The notes beneath the pieces were generated by a model. The model was given only the letters and a program-made list of their open reading frames with translations, ran no database searches and was not told where the DNA came from. A stretch of DNA of 64,000 nt from Solidesulfovibrio carbinolicus (lineage in GTDB: Bacteria; Desulfobacterota; Desulfovibrionia; Desulfovibrionales; Desulfovibrionaceae). Shown here piece by piece: positions 33,192-41,975 of the stretch (positions are counted from its first letter, which is position 1; every line of letters starts with the position of its first letter). A program made the translations under genes and the position numbers. The stretch is taken from positions 2,790,001-2,854,000 of the forward strand of contig NZ_CP026538.1 in assembly GCF_004135975.1 (NCBI RefSeq). The letters run 5' to 3'.

Positions 33192-34331
33192 ATGACGCAA
33201 CTTAAGAACTCCGCTCCCGCATCGTTTGCCGCGTCCGGCCGCCGCTTGGGCGACTGGCTGGCCGAAACCTTTTTGCTGCGCGGCGCGCGCATTCCGGCCC
33301 TGGACGGCATTCGCGGCTGGGCCATCCTCATGGTCTTCAACGTGCATTTCTTTGCCCGTTACCAGCCGAAATTCTATTTCACCGAACCCGGCGGCGCGCC
33401 CTGGACCGCCTTGACCATCGTGCACGCCGGAAGTTTCGGCGTGGACTTGTTCTTTTTTTTAAGCGGCCTGCTCGTTTACAAAAGCCTCATGGCCAAGCCG
33501 GTTGGGGCCTTGCGCTTTCTCTACGACCGCTACCGGCGGCTTTTGCCGGTCATCGTCTTCGTCACCCTTTACGTGGCCGCCGACACGCCGCCCAGACGGC
33601 TTTTCGACAACCTCTTTTTTCTCAATATCTTTAACGAGCCGCCCATCCATTTCTTCACTTGGCCGCTGGTCTACGAAATGTATTTCTACGTGCTGTGCGC
33701 GGCCGTGTTCATCGGCTGCCGGCGGCTTCGATTCGTTTCCGGCTGGCCGTTTTTCTTTGCCCTGGTCGCGGCCCTGGTCGTGTGCGAGTTCGAGGTGCGC
33801 TTTCGCATTTCCTTCAGCCGTTTCCTGGGCTTTTTCTGGGGCGTGGCCCTGGCCCGCCTCCTGGCCGTCGAGGCCGGCCGCCGCGCCCTTGCCGCCCTGC
33901 CTTCCTGGACCTGGGCCGTGGGGTTGGGGCTGTTGCTCTATTGCCGCTGGCTGTGGGGCTCGGGCTGGTTCATGGCCGCCGGCGGCAACGAGCATCTCAA
34001 GAATCTGCTCTTTTTCAGCGCCGTCAACGCCTCGCTGTTTCTCGTCACGGCCTCGGTCATGACCCGGGCCTCGATTCTGTCCCGCCTTTTTTCCTCCACG
34101 CCCCTGCGGTTTCTGGGCATCATCAGCTATTCGCTTTTCATGACCCACATGCTGGCCCTGCAGATCACCCAAAACCTGGTCGGCATCCCGGTGACGAACG
34201 TCTGGTCCATGCTGGCCAACCACGCCGTCACCGTCCTGGCCGCCACGGGGCTGGCCATGTTCTCATTTTATTATCTGGAGCGGCCCTATTTTCTCCGCCC
34301 AGCCTCCCCCAAACAGGCCCCCCCTCGGTAA
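33192..34331 (+). CDS. Acyltransferase 3 family membrane protein (OafA/YrhL-like)
   Basis: An inner-membrane acyltransferase (379 residues) with about 10 hydrophobic helices. PALDGIRGWAILMVFNVHFF (about 31-50) holds the conserved Arg and His of the family, and FGVDLFFFLSGLLVY the second motif. Such proteins O-acetylate or O-acylate surface polysaccharides, lipid A or peptidoglycan. The start is ATG 33192; GTG 33183 overlaps the upstream stop and would add three residues. It is probably cotranscribed with the pseudopilin-like gene. The glycan target is not clear. Confidence 0.88.
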   Translation: MTQLKNSAPASFAASGRRLGDWLAETFLLRGARIPALDGIRGWAILMVFNVHFFARYQPKFYFTEPGGAPWTALTIVHAGSFGVDLFFFLSGLLVYKSLMAKPVGALRFLYDRYRRLLPVIVFVTLYVAADTPPRRLFDNLFFLNIFNEPPIHFFTWPLVYEMYFYVLCAAVFIGCRRLRFVSGWPFFFALVAALVVCEFEVRFRISFSRFLGFFWGVALARLLAVEAGRRALAALPSWTWAVGLGLLLYCRWLWGSGWFMAAGGNEHLKNLLFFSAVNASLFLVTASVMTRASILSRLFSSTPLRFLGIISYSLFMTHMLALQITQNLVGIPVTNVWSMLANHAVTVLAATGLAMFSFYYLERPYFLRPASPKQAPPR

Positions 34332-34356
34332 TGGGGCCGTCAGGAGACATCGCGCC

Positions 34357-34416
34357 ATGCCCTACGCGATTCCAGGCTTGACCGCCGGTCAAGCAGCCCA
34401 TCTGCTTCTCGTTTGA
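34357..34416 (+). other. Possible 19-codon leader ORF before the cysteine-cluster gene
   Basis: ATG 34357 has GGAG at 34343-34346 and reads MPYAIPGLTAGQAAHLLLV before TGA. The stop overlaps the TTG start of the next gene (TTGA at 34413-34416). It may be a coupling peptide. It could also be the displaced start of one longer protein after a frameshift. Spacing (10 nt) is longer than ideal. Confidence 0.35.
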
Positions 34417-34685
34417 GTTCGCGGCCCTGCGTGGGGTGCGGCTGGTGTTGCCTGGCCGATCCCTGCGTGGAGTCCCACATCCGCTACGGCTATCGTCGCC
34501 GGTGTCCCGACCTCTCCTGGGACGAAGCAACCGGCTGCTACCGCTGCCGGCTGGCCGAAGACCCTGAGCACGGCGAGCGTTTCCGGTTTCTGCTCGGCGT
34601 CGGGCACGGCTGCTGCGCGCCGCTTAACGCCTGGCGCGACGACGTGCGCAATCGTGACGATCCCGAGACGACAAATGACGATTGA
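34413..34685 (+). CDS. Small cysteine-cluster protein
   Basis: A protein of 90 residues with ten cysteines. CVGCGWCC (about 6-13) followed by ADPC is like the cysteine clusters of YkgJ-type proteins, which bind zinc or Fe-S. Later cysteines are at RRRCPDL, GCYRCRL and HGCCAPL. The only start in frame that keeps the first Cys is TTG 34413, and it lacks a Shine-Dalgarno. A short upstream ORF ends exactly on this start, so coupling or a frameshift may serve it. It lies between the acyltransferase and dapA on the same strand. Function unknown. Confidence 0.6.
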   Translation: MSSRPCVGCGWCCLADPCVESHIRYGYRRRCPDLSWDEATGCYRCRLAEDPEHGERFRFLLGVGHGCCAPLNAWRDDVRNRDDPETTNDD

Positions 34686-34758
34686 CCGCCCTGACGCCCT
34701 TGCCGCCGCGCCAAAAACATTCTAGGAAATGACGGGGTTTCATTCCAAGGAGGAACGT

Positions 34759-35637
34759 ATGGAGTTTCGCGGCGCAATTACGGCGTTGGTCACGCCGTTT
34801 CGAAGCGGCGAAGTCGATGAGGAGGCTTTCCGCGCCCTCATCGAATGGCAGATCGAGCAAGGCATCCATGGCCTTGTCCCCTGCGGCACCACGGGGGAAT
34901 CCGCCACGCTGTCCCACGAGGAGCACAAACGGGTCATCCGCATCTGCGTGGACCAGGTCAAAGGCCGCGTGCCCGTCCTGGCCGGGGCCGGCTCCAACAA
35001 CACCCGCGAGGCCATCGAGCTGACGCAGGACGCCAAGGACGCCAAGGCCGACGGCGCGCTCCTGATCACCCCCTATTACAACAAACCGACCCAGGCCGGA
35101 CTGGTGGCCCATTTCAAGGCCATCGCCGACCGGGTGGACATGCCCTTTATCGTCTACAACGTGCCGGGCCGCACGGCCGTCAATCTGCTGCCCGAGACCC
35201 TGGCCATCCTCAAAAAGGAGATCCGCCAGGTCATCGGCGTCAAGGAAGCCACCGGCGACCTCACCCAGGTCTCGCGCGTGCTGGAATTTTGCGGCGAAGA
35301 CTTCCAGGTGCTCTCCGGCGACGACTTCACCGCCCTGCCCACCATGGCCATCGGCGGCTGCGGCGTCATCTCGGTGGTCTCCAACTTCGTGCCGAAAAAG
35401 ATGTCGGCCATGTGCGAGGCGGTCTTTGCCGGGGACCTCAAGACGGCCAAGGCCCTGCACTACGACATGAGCCCGCTGTACCGGGCGGCGTTTATTGAAA
35501 CCAACCCCGTGCCGGCCAAGACGGCCCTGGCGCTTATGGGCCGCTTCCCCTTCGAGACGCGCCTGCCCATGGTGCCGCTGCTGCCGGACAACAAGGCCAA
35601 GCTCGAAGCCGTGCTCCAAAAAGTCGGCCTCATCTAA
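34759..35637 (+). CDS. dapA: 4-hydroxy-tetrahydrodipicolinate synthase
   Basis: A cytosolic enzyme of 292 residues that condenses pyruvate with aspartate-semialdehyde, the first committed step of lysine and diaminopimelate synthesis. PCGTTGES (near residue 42) is the family signature, the catalytic Tyr is in FIVYNVPGRT (about 133) and the Schiff-base Lys is in IGVKEATGD (about 163). AAGGAGG at 34747-34753 supports ATG 34759. It is followed by a strong intrinsic terminator. Confidence 0.97.
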   Translation: MEFRGAITALVTPFRSGEVDEEAFRALIEWQIEQGIHGLVPCGTTGESATLSHEEHKRVIRICVDQVKGRVPVLAGAGSNNTREAIELTQDAKDAKADGALLITPYYNKPTQAGLVAHFKAIADRVDMPFIVYNVPGRTAVNLLPETLAILKKEIRQVIGVKEATGDLTQVSRVLEFCGEDFQVLSGDDFTALPTMAIGGCGVISVVSNFVPKKMSAMCEAVFAGDLKTAKALHYDMSPLYRAAFIETNPVPAKTALALMGRFPFETRLPMVPLLPDNKAKLEAVLQKVGLI

Positions 35638-35656
35638 TCGCTCCTTGCCATTTCTC

Positions 35657-35692
35657 GCGCGGGCCTTCCATCTGGGAGGCCCGCGCTTTTTT
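35657..35692 (+). terminator. Intrinsic terminator of dapA
   Basis: GCGCGGGCCT/AGGCCCGCGC forms a perfect 10-bp stem, extended by three more pairs (one G-U) to an ATCT loop and followed by six T residues. It starts 19 nt after the dapA stop codon. Confidence 0.92.
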
Positions 35693-35724
35693 CAACCTTT
35701 GCCGCAGGGTTCGTGAACTCCGCC

Positions 35725-37233
35725 ATGCGCATTGAGCTGCAAAACGCTTCCGTCACCCTGGCCAGGGCCAAGGCCCTGTCCGACGTTTCCCTGACCCTGG
35801 CTGCCGGCGAGACCCTGCTCGTCCTTGGAGCCAACGGCTCGGGCAAATCGACGCTGCTGCGCCTGCTTCGGGGCGACATCTGGCCCGACGACGACGGCCA
35901 GGGAAGGCGCGTCTACGTCAGCGGCCCTGGCCCGGGCCGGGCCTCGCCCATCGGCGTGCGCCACCGTTTCGCCGTCATATCCCCAGAACTCCAGCGCACG
36001 GTCAAACGGCTGTGGGGCCACCTGGACGCCGCAACCGTCATCCTGTCCGGCCCCCGCGACGCCATGTATGTCCAGGCCGCGCCGACCCCGGCCGAGCGGG
36101 CCGCTCTGGAAGAGGCGCTCACGCGTCTTGGTATCGAGCACCTGCGCGACGCCCCGGTCGGCGCGCTCTCCAACGGCCAGTTGCGGGCCGTGCTCCTGGC
36201 CCGGGGGCTGGCCTGCCGGCCGAAGGTCCTATTTCTCGACGAATTTCTCGACGGTCTGGACGCGGCCGCCGCGCGAACTGCCAGCCAGGTCATGGCCGCG
36301 GCGGCGGCCTCGGGCGCGGCCATCGTGCTGACCAGCCATACCGGGGCCGGCCTGCCGCCCGGTCCGGCCCGGGGGCTGGTCCTGGCCGGCGGCCGTGTGG
36401 TCCATGAAGGCTCGGCCAATTCGGCCCGGGAACACTACGCCCGGACCATCGCCGGCTGCCTGGAAACGGTGTTGCCGGCCCATAGTCCGGAGTGCGCCCT
36501 GGCCGACGAGGCCGACGCTTATGAGGCCTCGGGCCTGCCGCTGGTGGTTGTGGAAAAGGCCTCGGTCTTTCTCGACCGGCGGGAAATCCTGCGCGCGGTG
36601 AATCTGACCGTTACACCGGGCGGCCATCTGGCCCTGGTCGGGGCCAACGGCTCGGGCAAGTCCACGCTTTTAAAGCTCATGGCCGGTGAGCACCATCCGG
36701 CCTTGGGCGGCCGGGTCAGTCGGCCGGGGCTGGCCGCGCCCGAGGGACTGACCGACCTGCGCGACATCCGCCGCCGCATCGGGCTAGCCTCGTTTGAACT
36801 CGAAGCCGACTACGATAAGGAGATTTCCGCCCTGGAGGTGGTCCTGTCCGGCGCCCAGGCCAGCATCGGGCTCTACATGGAGCCCACGAACCGGGAGCTT
36901 CGCGCGGCGCAACGGTGGATGGCCTTTTTCGGAGTGGAGCAACTCGCCGAGCGCAAGCTCGGGGCGCTTTCCGCCGGCCAGACGCGGCGGCTGTTTCTGG
37001 CTCGGGCCATGGCGGCCGAACCGCGATTGCTCCTTTTGGACGAGCCGTTCTCAGGCCTGGACGCGACCTCGCGCCGGGCGGCCATGGAGGCCGTGTCGGC
37101 GGCGGCCCGGGCCGGGGTCACGGTGGTGTGCGCCGTGCACCGGCCCGAGGACGTGATTCCCGAAATACGGGCCGTGGCCCGCATCAAGAACGGCCGGGTC
37201 AGCCTCGCTGGACCCGACGCGGCGTTTCCTTAG
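35725..37233 (+). CDS. Two-domain ABC ATPase (ModF-like)
   Basis: A protein of 502 residues with two ATPase domains and no membrane span. Domain 1 has GANGSGKST (about 34-42) and a weak signature LSNGQLRAV; its Walker B is LFLDEFLDGLD. Domain 2 has GANGSGKST (about 306-314), signature LSAGQTRRL and Walker B LLLLDEPFSGLD. The layout resembles ModF, linked to molybdate transport or possibly DNA-photorepair proteins of E. coli, but there is no mod gene here. ATG 35725 is preferred; GTG 35713 is possible. Its 3' end overlaps the convergent LysM-MscS gene by 35 bp. Confidence 0.8.
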   Translation: MRIELQNASVTLARAKALSDVSLTLAAGETLLVLGANGSGKSTLLRLLRGDIWPDDDGQGRRVYVSGPGPGRASPIGVRHRFAVISPELQRTVKRLWGHLDAATVILSGPRDAMYVQAAPTPAERAALEEALTRLGIEHLRDAPVGALSNGQLRAVLLARGLACRPKVLFLDEFLDGLDAAAARTASQVMAAAAASGAAIVLTSHTGAGLPPGPARGLVLAGGRVVHEGSANSAREHYARTIAGCLETVLPAHSPECALADEADAYEASGLPLVVVEKASVFLDRREILRAVNLTVTPGGHLALVGANGSGKSTLLKLMAGEHHPALGGRVSRPGLAAPEGLTDLRDIRRRIGLASFELEADYDKEISALEVVLSGAQASIGLYMEPTNRELRAAQRWMAFFGVEQLAERKLGALSAGQTRRLFLARAMAAEPRLLLLDEPFSGLDATSRRAAMEAVSAAARAGVTVVCAVHRPEDVIPEIRAVARIKNGRVSLAGPDAAFP

Positions 37234-38134
37234 GCGTAGCGGCCTTACCGGCCTTGGCCACCACAACAATCTCCCCGGCCGCCTTGGCGTTGGGCACGTA
37301 GACGGCCTCACCCGTTTCGGAGCGGATGGCCACGTACCACGCGCCCATGGACTCCACCCGGCCGACGATGCCGGCCAGGCTCACGGCGTCGCCCGTACGA
37401 AACGGCCGCAGCAGCCGCAAGGTCATCCCGGCGGCCAGATTGCCCAGCGCCCCCTGAAAGACGAAAACCAGCGCCAATCCGCTGGCCGCGACGGCGACCA
37501 CGCCCCAAACAGGCCATCCCTTGGCGGCCGGGCCAGAGGCGGCTTCCGGCCCGGTCGGGGTCGGCGCGGGAGCGGCATTCGATGCGGCAGGCATGTCCCG
37601 CGATCCGGCCACCGCGCCGGCCAACGAAGGGGCCGACGGCGCGGACGGCTTGGCCCCGCCGGCCTGGGGCAGATCGCGCGGGCCGGTCGAGGGCGGGGAC
37701 AGGGGCGCGATTTTTTGCGGGCTGTCGGGCAGATCGTGGCCGTGCAAGGGGGGCGTGGCCTGGGGAGCCTTTTCCGGGCGCAGCTCCAGGCCGCCGCTGC
37801 CGGCCGGGGCCGTCACAGGAGCGGACTGGACAGCCGGCACGGCCTCGCCTGCCGTTTTTGTGCCGCTGGGGATGATGATTTCCTTGCCCAGGGGCAGCCG
37901 GGCCGGGTTGAGGCCGGGGTTGGCCTTCAAAATAGCGGCCGTGGGCACGCCGTAGCGCAGGGATAGAAGCCCCAGGGTGTCGCCGGCCTTGATGACGTAT
38001 TTGCCGGGACCGGCGGCCAGCACCAGGGCCGGCGCGGTGGCGTCCCGGGAATGGCAGAGGTTGGCCTGTCCCCCGAGCAGGCAGGCCGCCAGAAAGAGGA
38101 TCAGGCCCCAGAATCTCGCCGCGTCGCCGGTCAT
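37199..38134 (-). CDS. LysM-linker-MscS fusion membrane protein
   Basis: A protein of 311 residues. After a signal or anchor helix (about 8-24), a LysM domain spans about 45-90 (YVIKAGDTLGLLSLRYGV, ILKANPGLNP, LGKEIIIPSG) that should bind peptidoglycan. A Pro/Ala-rich linker (about 91-205) leads to one hydrophobic helix (207-229) and an MscS-type beta domain. GLALVFVFQGALGNLAAGM (219-237) fits the MscS pore helix, and RPFRTGDAVSLAGIVGRVESMG (243 on) with VYVPNAK fits the beta domain. It may be a mechanosensitive channel tied to the wall. ATG 38134 has GGAGGT upstream. Confidence 0.8.
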   Translation of the reverse strand: MTGDAARFWGLILFLAACLLGGQANLCHSRDATAPALVLAAGPGKYVIKAGDTLGLLSLRYGVPTAAILKANPGLNPARLPLGKEIIIPSGTKTAGEAVPAVQSAPVTAPAGSGGLELRPEKAPQATPPLHGHDLPDSPQKIAPLSPPSTGPRDLPQAGGAKPSAPSAPSLAGAVAGSRDMPAASNAAPAPTPTGPEAASGPAAKGWPVWGVVAVAASGLALVFVFQGALGNLAAGMTLRLLRPFRTGDAVSLAGIVGRVESMGAWYVAIRSETGEAVYVPNAKAAGEIVVVAKAGKAATPKETPRRVQRG

Positions 38135-38335
38135 GAACACCTCCGCAGGCCGCCGTCTGGCGGATGGCATCTGGTTAGCACGGCTGCAAACAAAGGCCAA
38201 GTGCAGCCTTTTGTTACGTTTTCTCTCCCGGCCTAGACTCTGGTGCGCCGGGCCGTAAGCACGCCGGAGCCGATGGGCACAGCCGGTGTGAGTCCGGGAA
38301 ACATCCCCAGCCCTCCTGTGGCGGCCACGGCCGCG

Positions 38336-38779
38336 TTATTGGAAAACGAACTCGCCGAAATAGATGTTTTTCACCTTGCCCGGACCGGCGTACGTGGTGA
38401 ACAGGTCCATGAGCTCCTTGCGCAGGATCATCTTGCCGGAATTGGTGAGCAGATCCTCGGCCAGCTTGTTGGACAGCATAAGGATGAGATCTTCCCGGGC
38501 ATCGGCTTTGTAGAGGCGCTCGGCCGAGGGGTCGTCCACGCACTCCACGATCATCTCCAGGCGCATGAACCGGTAGCCTTTTTTGCTCAAGATGTTGACG
38601 GTCATCGGCCCGATGGTGATGACGCCGTTTTCCACCTTTCCGGGTTCTTTCTTCTCTTTCTTTTCTTCCTTTTTCTCTTGTTTCTTGGCTTCGCCGCCGC
38701 CAGAAGAGGCCGGCAGGACCTGGGGCAAGGCCAGGAACAGGGCAAGGATCAAAGCAAGTCCAATCGCACTGCGTCGCAT
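38336..38779 (-). CDS. FliL-like basal-body protein
   Basis: A protein of 147 residues with an N-terminal hydrophobic helix (about 3-22) and a Lys/Glu-rich linker (KKQEKKEEKKEKKEPGK). The C-terminal domain (about 50-147) matches FliL: RFMRLEMIVEC, LILMLSNKLAEDLLTNSG and LRKELMDLFTTYAGPGKV. FliL surrounds the flagellar stator and stabilises it. It is outside any flagellar operon, so it may be a stray paralog. ATG 38779 has GGAG 7 nt upstream. Cleavage after the helix is possible, which would release the protein. Confidence 0.8.
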   Translation of the reverse strand: MRRSAIGLALILALFLALPQVLPASSGGGEAKKQEKKEEKKEKKEPGKVENGVITIGPMTVNILSKKGYRFMRLEMIVECVDDPSAERLYKADAREDLILMLSNKLAEDLLTNSGKMILRKELMDLFTTYAGPGKVKNIYFGEFVFQ

Positions 38780-38947
38780 GAGCGCTCCATGAAACCTGGC
38801 CCGGGTAGGGGACGGCCGGACCGTTGTTGTCGCTTTTCCCGCCGAGTTTCGCGTCCGCCCTAAGCGCCTATGGCGTTTGGTCGGCAACGAACCAAAACCC
38901 TGTACTGTTCTTCATAAATACCAGCGTAGTTATGAAGGGACGCGACA

Positions 38948-41122
38948 CTAGCCCCGGGCCTTGGCCTGGCGGCGGCGGGCGGTGAGGATAGGTTCGGTGT
39001 AGCCGTTTGGCTGATTTATCCCCTCAAAAATGAGCTCCCAGGCAGCCTTGTAGGCCAGGGAATTTTCCGTGTCGGCGGCCATGGGCCGGTAGGCCGGGTC
39101 CAGGGCGTTTTGGCGGTCGACCACGGCGGCCATGCGCGCCAGCGTCGCCTCCACCTCCTCGGGCGTGCACAGGCCATGGCGCAGCCAATTGGCCAGGTGC
39201 TGGCTGGAGATGCGCAACGTGGCCCGGTCTTCCATGAGGCCCACGTCGTCGAGGTCCGGGACCTTGGAGCAGCCGATGCCCTGGTCCACCCAACGCGACA
39301 CGTAGCCGAGGATGCTTTGGCAGTTGGTCTCGATCTCCCGCTTCTTGTCCTCGGGGGAAGGACCTTCTCCGGCCGGCAACACCGGCAATTTGAGCAGGTC
39401 GAGGCGGTTGGCCGGTGTGCGCCCGGCCAGTTCGCGCTGGCGGGCGAAAACGTCCACGGCGTGGTAGTGCATGGCGTGCAGCGTGGCCGCCGTGGGCGAA
39501 GGCACCCAGGCGCAGTTGGCTCCGGCCTTTGGGTGGTCGATCTTGGCCGCCACCATCTCGGCCATGCGGTCCGGCTTGGCCCACATGCCCTTGCCGATCT
39601 GCCCCTTGCCGGAAAAGCCGCAGGAAAGGCCCACGTCCACGTTGCCGTCCTCGTAGGCGGCCATCCAGGCCTGGGAGCGCATGGCGTTTTTGCCGACCAC
39701 CGGTCCGGCTTCCATGACGGTGTGGATCTCGTCGCCGGTGCGGTCCAGAAAGCCCGTATTGATGAAAATGATGCGATCCTTTGCGGCGCGCACGCATTCC
39801 TTGAGATTGAGCGACGTGCGCCGCTCCTCGTCCATGATCCCGATTTTGAGCGTACGCGGCGGCATGGAAAGCGCCCGCTCCACCCGCTCGAAAATTTCAC
39901 AGGCAAAAGCGACTTCCTCGGGGCCGTGCATCTTGGGTTTGACGATGTAGACGCTGCCATGGCGGGAATTGCGTTTCTTGCCCAGGTCGCGCTGGTCGTG
40001 CAGGGCCACGGCGGCGGTGGCCAGGGCGTCGAGGAAACCTTCGGGAATCTCCTCGCCGGCCGCGTCCAGCACGGCGTCGGTGGTCATCAGGTGGCCGACG
40101 TTGCGCACAAGCATGAGGCTGCGGCCGGGAAGCCGGAGCGCGCCGCCGTCCGGGGCGGTGAACGTCTTGTCGTTGGCCATGGCCCGGGTCAGGGTCTTGC
40201 CGCCCTTTTCAAAGGCCGCTTCCAGTTCGCCTCGAAAAAGCCCCAGCAGATTGCGGTAGGCCGCAGCCTTGTCCGGGCCGTCCACCACGGCCACGGAATC
40301 CTCGCAGTCGAGAATGGTGGTCAATGCCGATTCCAGGACCACGTCTTTCAGTCCCGAAGGGCTGGCCGCGCCCACTGGGTGGGAACGGTCGAAGCGCAGT
40401 TCGACGTGCAAACCGTTTTTGACCAGGACCACGGCCGTGGGGGCCTTGGCCGGGCCGGCGTAGCCGGCGAACTGGTCGAGGCGGGCCAGGCCCGTCATAC
40501 GGCCGTCGGCGAAAGTGACGGTCAGGACGCCGTCCAGGACGGCGTAGGCCGTCACCTCGGCATGGCGGCCAAAGGCCAGGGGCACGGCCATGTCCAAAAA
40601 GGAGGCGGCGTAGGCGACAACCGCCGCGCCGCGTTCGGGATTATAGCCCGGTCCCTTCACCGCGCCGCCGGTCTCGGGGATGACGTCCGTGCCGTAGAGC
40701 GCGTCGTAAAGGCTGCCCCAGCGGGCGTTGACGGCGTTGACGGCGTAGCGGGCGTTGGTGACGGGAACCACGAGCTGGGGTCCGGCGATGGTGGCAATCT
40801 CGGGATCAACACCGGTGGTTTCTATGGCAAAATCCGGCCCTTCGGGCAGCAGGTAGCCGATGCCGGTCAAAAAGCAGTCGTAGGCGTCGGGATCGTGGGG
40901 CTGGCCGCGTCGCTCGTTGTGCCAGACGTCGACGGCGGCCTGCATGACGTCGCGCTTGGCCAGCAGCTCCCGATTTTTTGGGCCCAGCTCGGCCACAAGG
41001 CCGGCCAGGGCGGCAAAAAAAGCTTCGGCGGCGATGCCGGTGGCGGGCAGGATGTCCCCCGCGAAAACATCGTACAGGGTCTTTTCAACGGACAGGCCGG
41101 CAACGGCCACGCGCTCGGTCAT
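38948..41122 (-). CDS. glcB: Malate synthase G
   Basis: A cytosolic enzyme of 724 residues that condenses glyoxylate and acetyl-CoA to malate, the length typical of the monomeric G isoform. [17 protein letters not shown] (near residue 420) and [13 protein letters not shown] (near 455) are the conserved catalytic and Mg2+ regions. [14 protein letters not shown] lies earlier in the barrel. AAGGAG precedes ATG 41122. No isocitrate lyase gene is nearby, so glyoxylate may come from glycolate or glycine. The gene stands alone; the next gene upstream on this strand is a nitroreductase. Confidence 0.96.
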   Translation of the reverse strand: MTERVAVAGLSVEKTLYDVFAGDILPATGIAAEAFFAALAGLVAELGPKNRELLAKRDVMQAAVDVWHNERRGQPHDPDAYDCFLTGIGYLLPEGPDFAIETTGVDPEIATIAGPQLVVPVTNARYAVNAVNARWGSLYDALYGTDVIPETGGAVKGPGYNPERGAAVVAYAASFLDMAVPLAFGRHAEVTAYAVLDGVLTVTFADGRMTGLARLDQFAGYAGPAKAPTAVVLVKNGLHVELRFDRSHPVGAASPSGLKDVVLESALTTILDCEDSVAVVDGPDKAAAYRNLLGLFRGELEAAFEKGGKTLTRAMANDKTFTAPDGGALRLPGRSLMLVRNVGHLMTTDAVLDAAGEEIPEGFLDALATAAVALHDQRDLGKKRNSRHGSVYIVKPKMHGPEEVAFACEIFERVERALSMPPRTLKIGIMDEERRTSLNLKECVRAAKDRIIFINTGFLDRTGDEIHTVMEAGPVVGKNAMRSQAWMAAYEDGNVDVGLSCGFSGKGQIGKGMWAKPDRMAEMVAAKIDHPKAGANCAWVPSPTAATLHAMHYHAVDVFARQRELAGRTPANRLDLLKLPVLPAGEGPSPEDKKREIETNCQSILGYVSRWVDQGIGCSKVPDLDDVGLMEDRATLRISSQHLANWLRHGLCTPEEVEATLARMAAVVDRQNALDPAYRPMAADTENSLAYKAAWELIFEGINQPNGYTEPILTARRRQAKARG

Positions 41123-41203
41123 GGGGCACTCCTTGGTACTGCCTGCCTCCCCTGGAACCGGGAGGCTGGCCGGCAGTGTACGAGATTTGCCAAGGAGTGC
41201 AAC

Positions 41204-41229
41204 GGGAAGCGGCAAGGCTGCCGCTTCCC
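41204..41229. terminator. Hairpin after the nitroreductase gene
   Basis: A perfect 11-bp stem (GGGAAGCGGCA / TGCCGCTTCCC) with an AGGC loop, about 16 nt past the nitroreductase stop on the minus strand. The T-run is weak (CGTTGC), so efficiency is uncertain. Confidence 0.5.
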
Positions 41230-41244
41230 GCAAGCAACAAATCG

Positions 41245-41859
41245 TTATTTCAGGAGAATCTCTTCAAGGCTCTTGCGTTTTCGCGGATAGACCACCGGCT
41301 CGTCGGGCCGCCCCACGGCCAGCAGATTGACCACCCGCCAGCCGGCCGGAAGGGCCAGCTTCGCCTTGATGTTGGCCTCGTCGAACATGCCGATCCAACA
41401 AGTTCCAAGGCCCATTTCGGTGGCCCGCAGCATCATGAACGACACGGCCAGGGCTACGTTCATGGCGCAGGCGCCGAATTTCGCCGCCTCTTCCTTGGCC
41501 GCTTCCCGGGCCACGTAGGCGTCGATGCCGTCCATGGGCTCGCCGTCGATGATCTTGTTGTCGCGGTAGAAAAAGGCGGCCGACTGGGAATCCTTGACGT
41601 AGTGTTCAAGGTCGGCGCAGCAGACGATGATGGCCGGCACGCTGCCGAGCCAGGCCTGCTTGCGGCTGGCCTGGCTGGTGCCGAACCAGGCCAGGTCGGC
41701 CGGATCGGTGACGACCTTAAAGCGCCAGGGCTGGGAATTGAGGCTGGAGGGGGCGTTGCGGCCGGCTTCCAGCAATTCGTGTATTTGTTCGGTGGTCAGC
41801 GGTTCCTTGGCAAAGGCGCGCACGCTGTGGCGCGCGGCGATGGCGTCTTTGACGGACAT
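41245..41859 (-). CDS. Nitroreductase-family FMN oxidoreductase
   Basis: A cytosolic flavoprotein of 204 residues. The N-terminal [14 protein letters not shown] and [14 protein letters not shown] (about 34-47) are the FMN-binding motifs of the family, and [15 protein letters not shown] the C-terminal cofactor region. Substrates range from nitroaromatics to flavins; none can be inferred. AGGAGG upstream of ATG 41859 is a strong ribosome site. It is followed by a terminator-like hairpin and then by glcB. Confidence 0.88.
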   Translation of the reverse strand: MSVKDAIAARHSVRAFAKEPLTTEQIHELLEAGRNAPSSLNSQPWRFKVVTDPADLAWFGTSQASRKQAWLGSVPAIIVCCADLEHYVKDSQSAAFFYRDNKIIDGEPMDGIDAYVAREAAKEEAAKFGACAMNVALAVSFMMLRATEMGLGTCWIGMFDEANIKAKLALPAGWRVVNLLAVGRPDEPVVYPRKRKSLEEILLK

Positions 41860-41975
41860 GGGGCGTCCTCCTGAGTTTTCCCGTTACGACACGTCGAAGT
41901 GGGCAAACATGGACACGCCGGATGGCGATAGTCTGTCCGATTTCCGCTTCTTTGGGGGCGGCGTCAAGCCGCACC

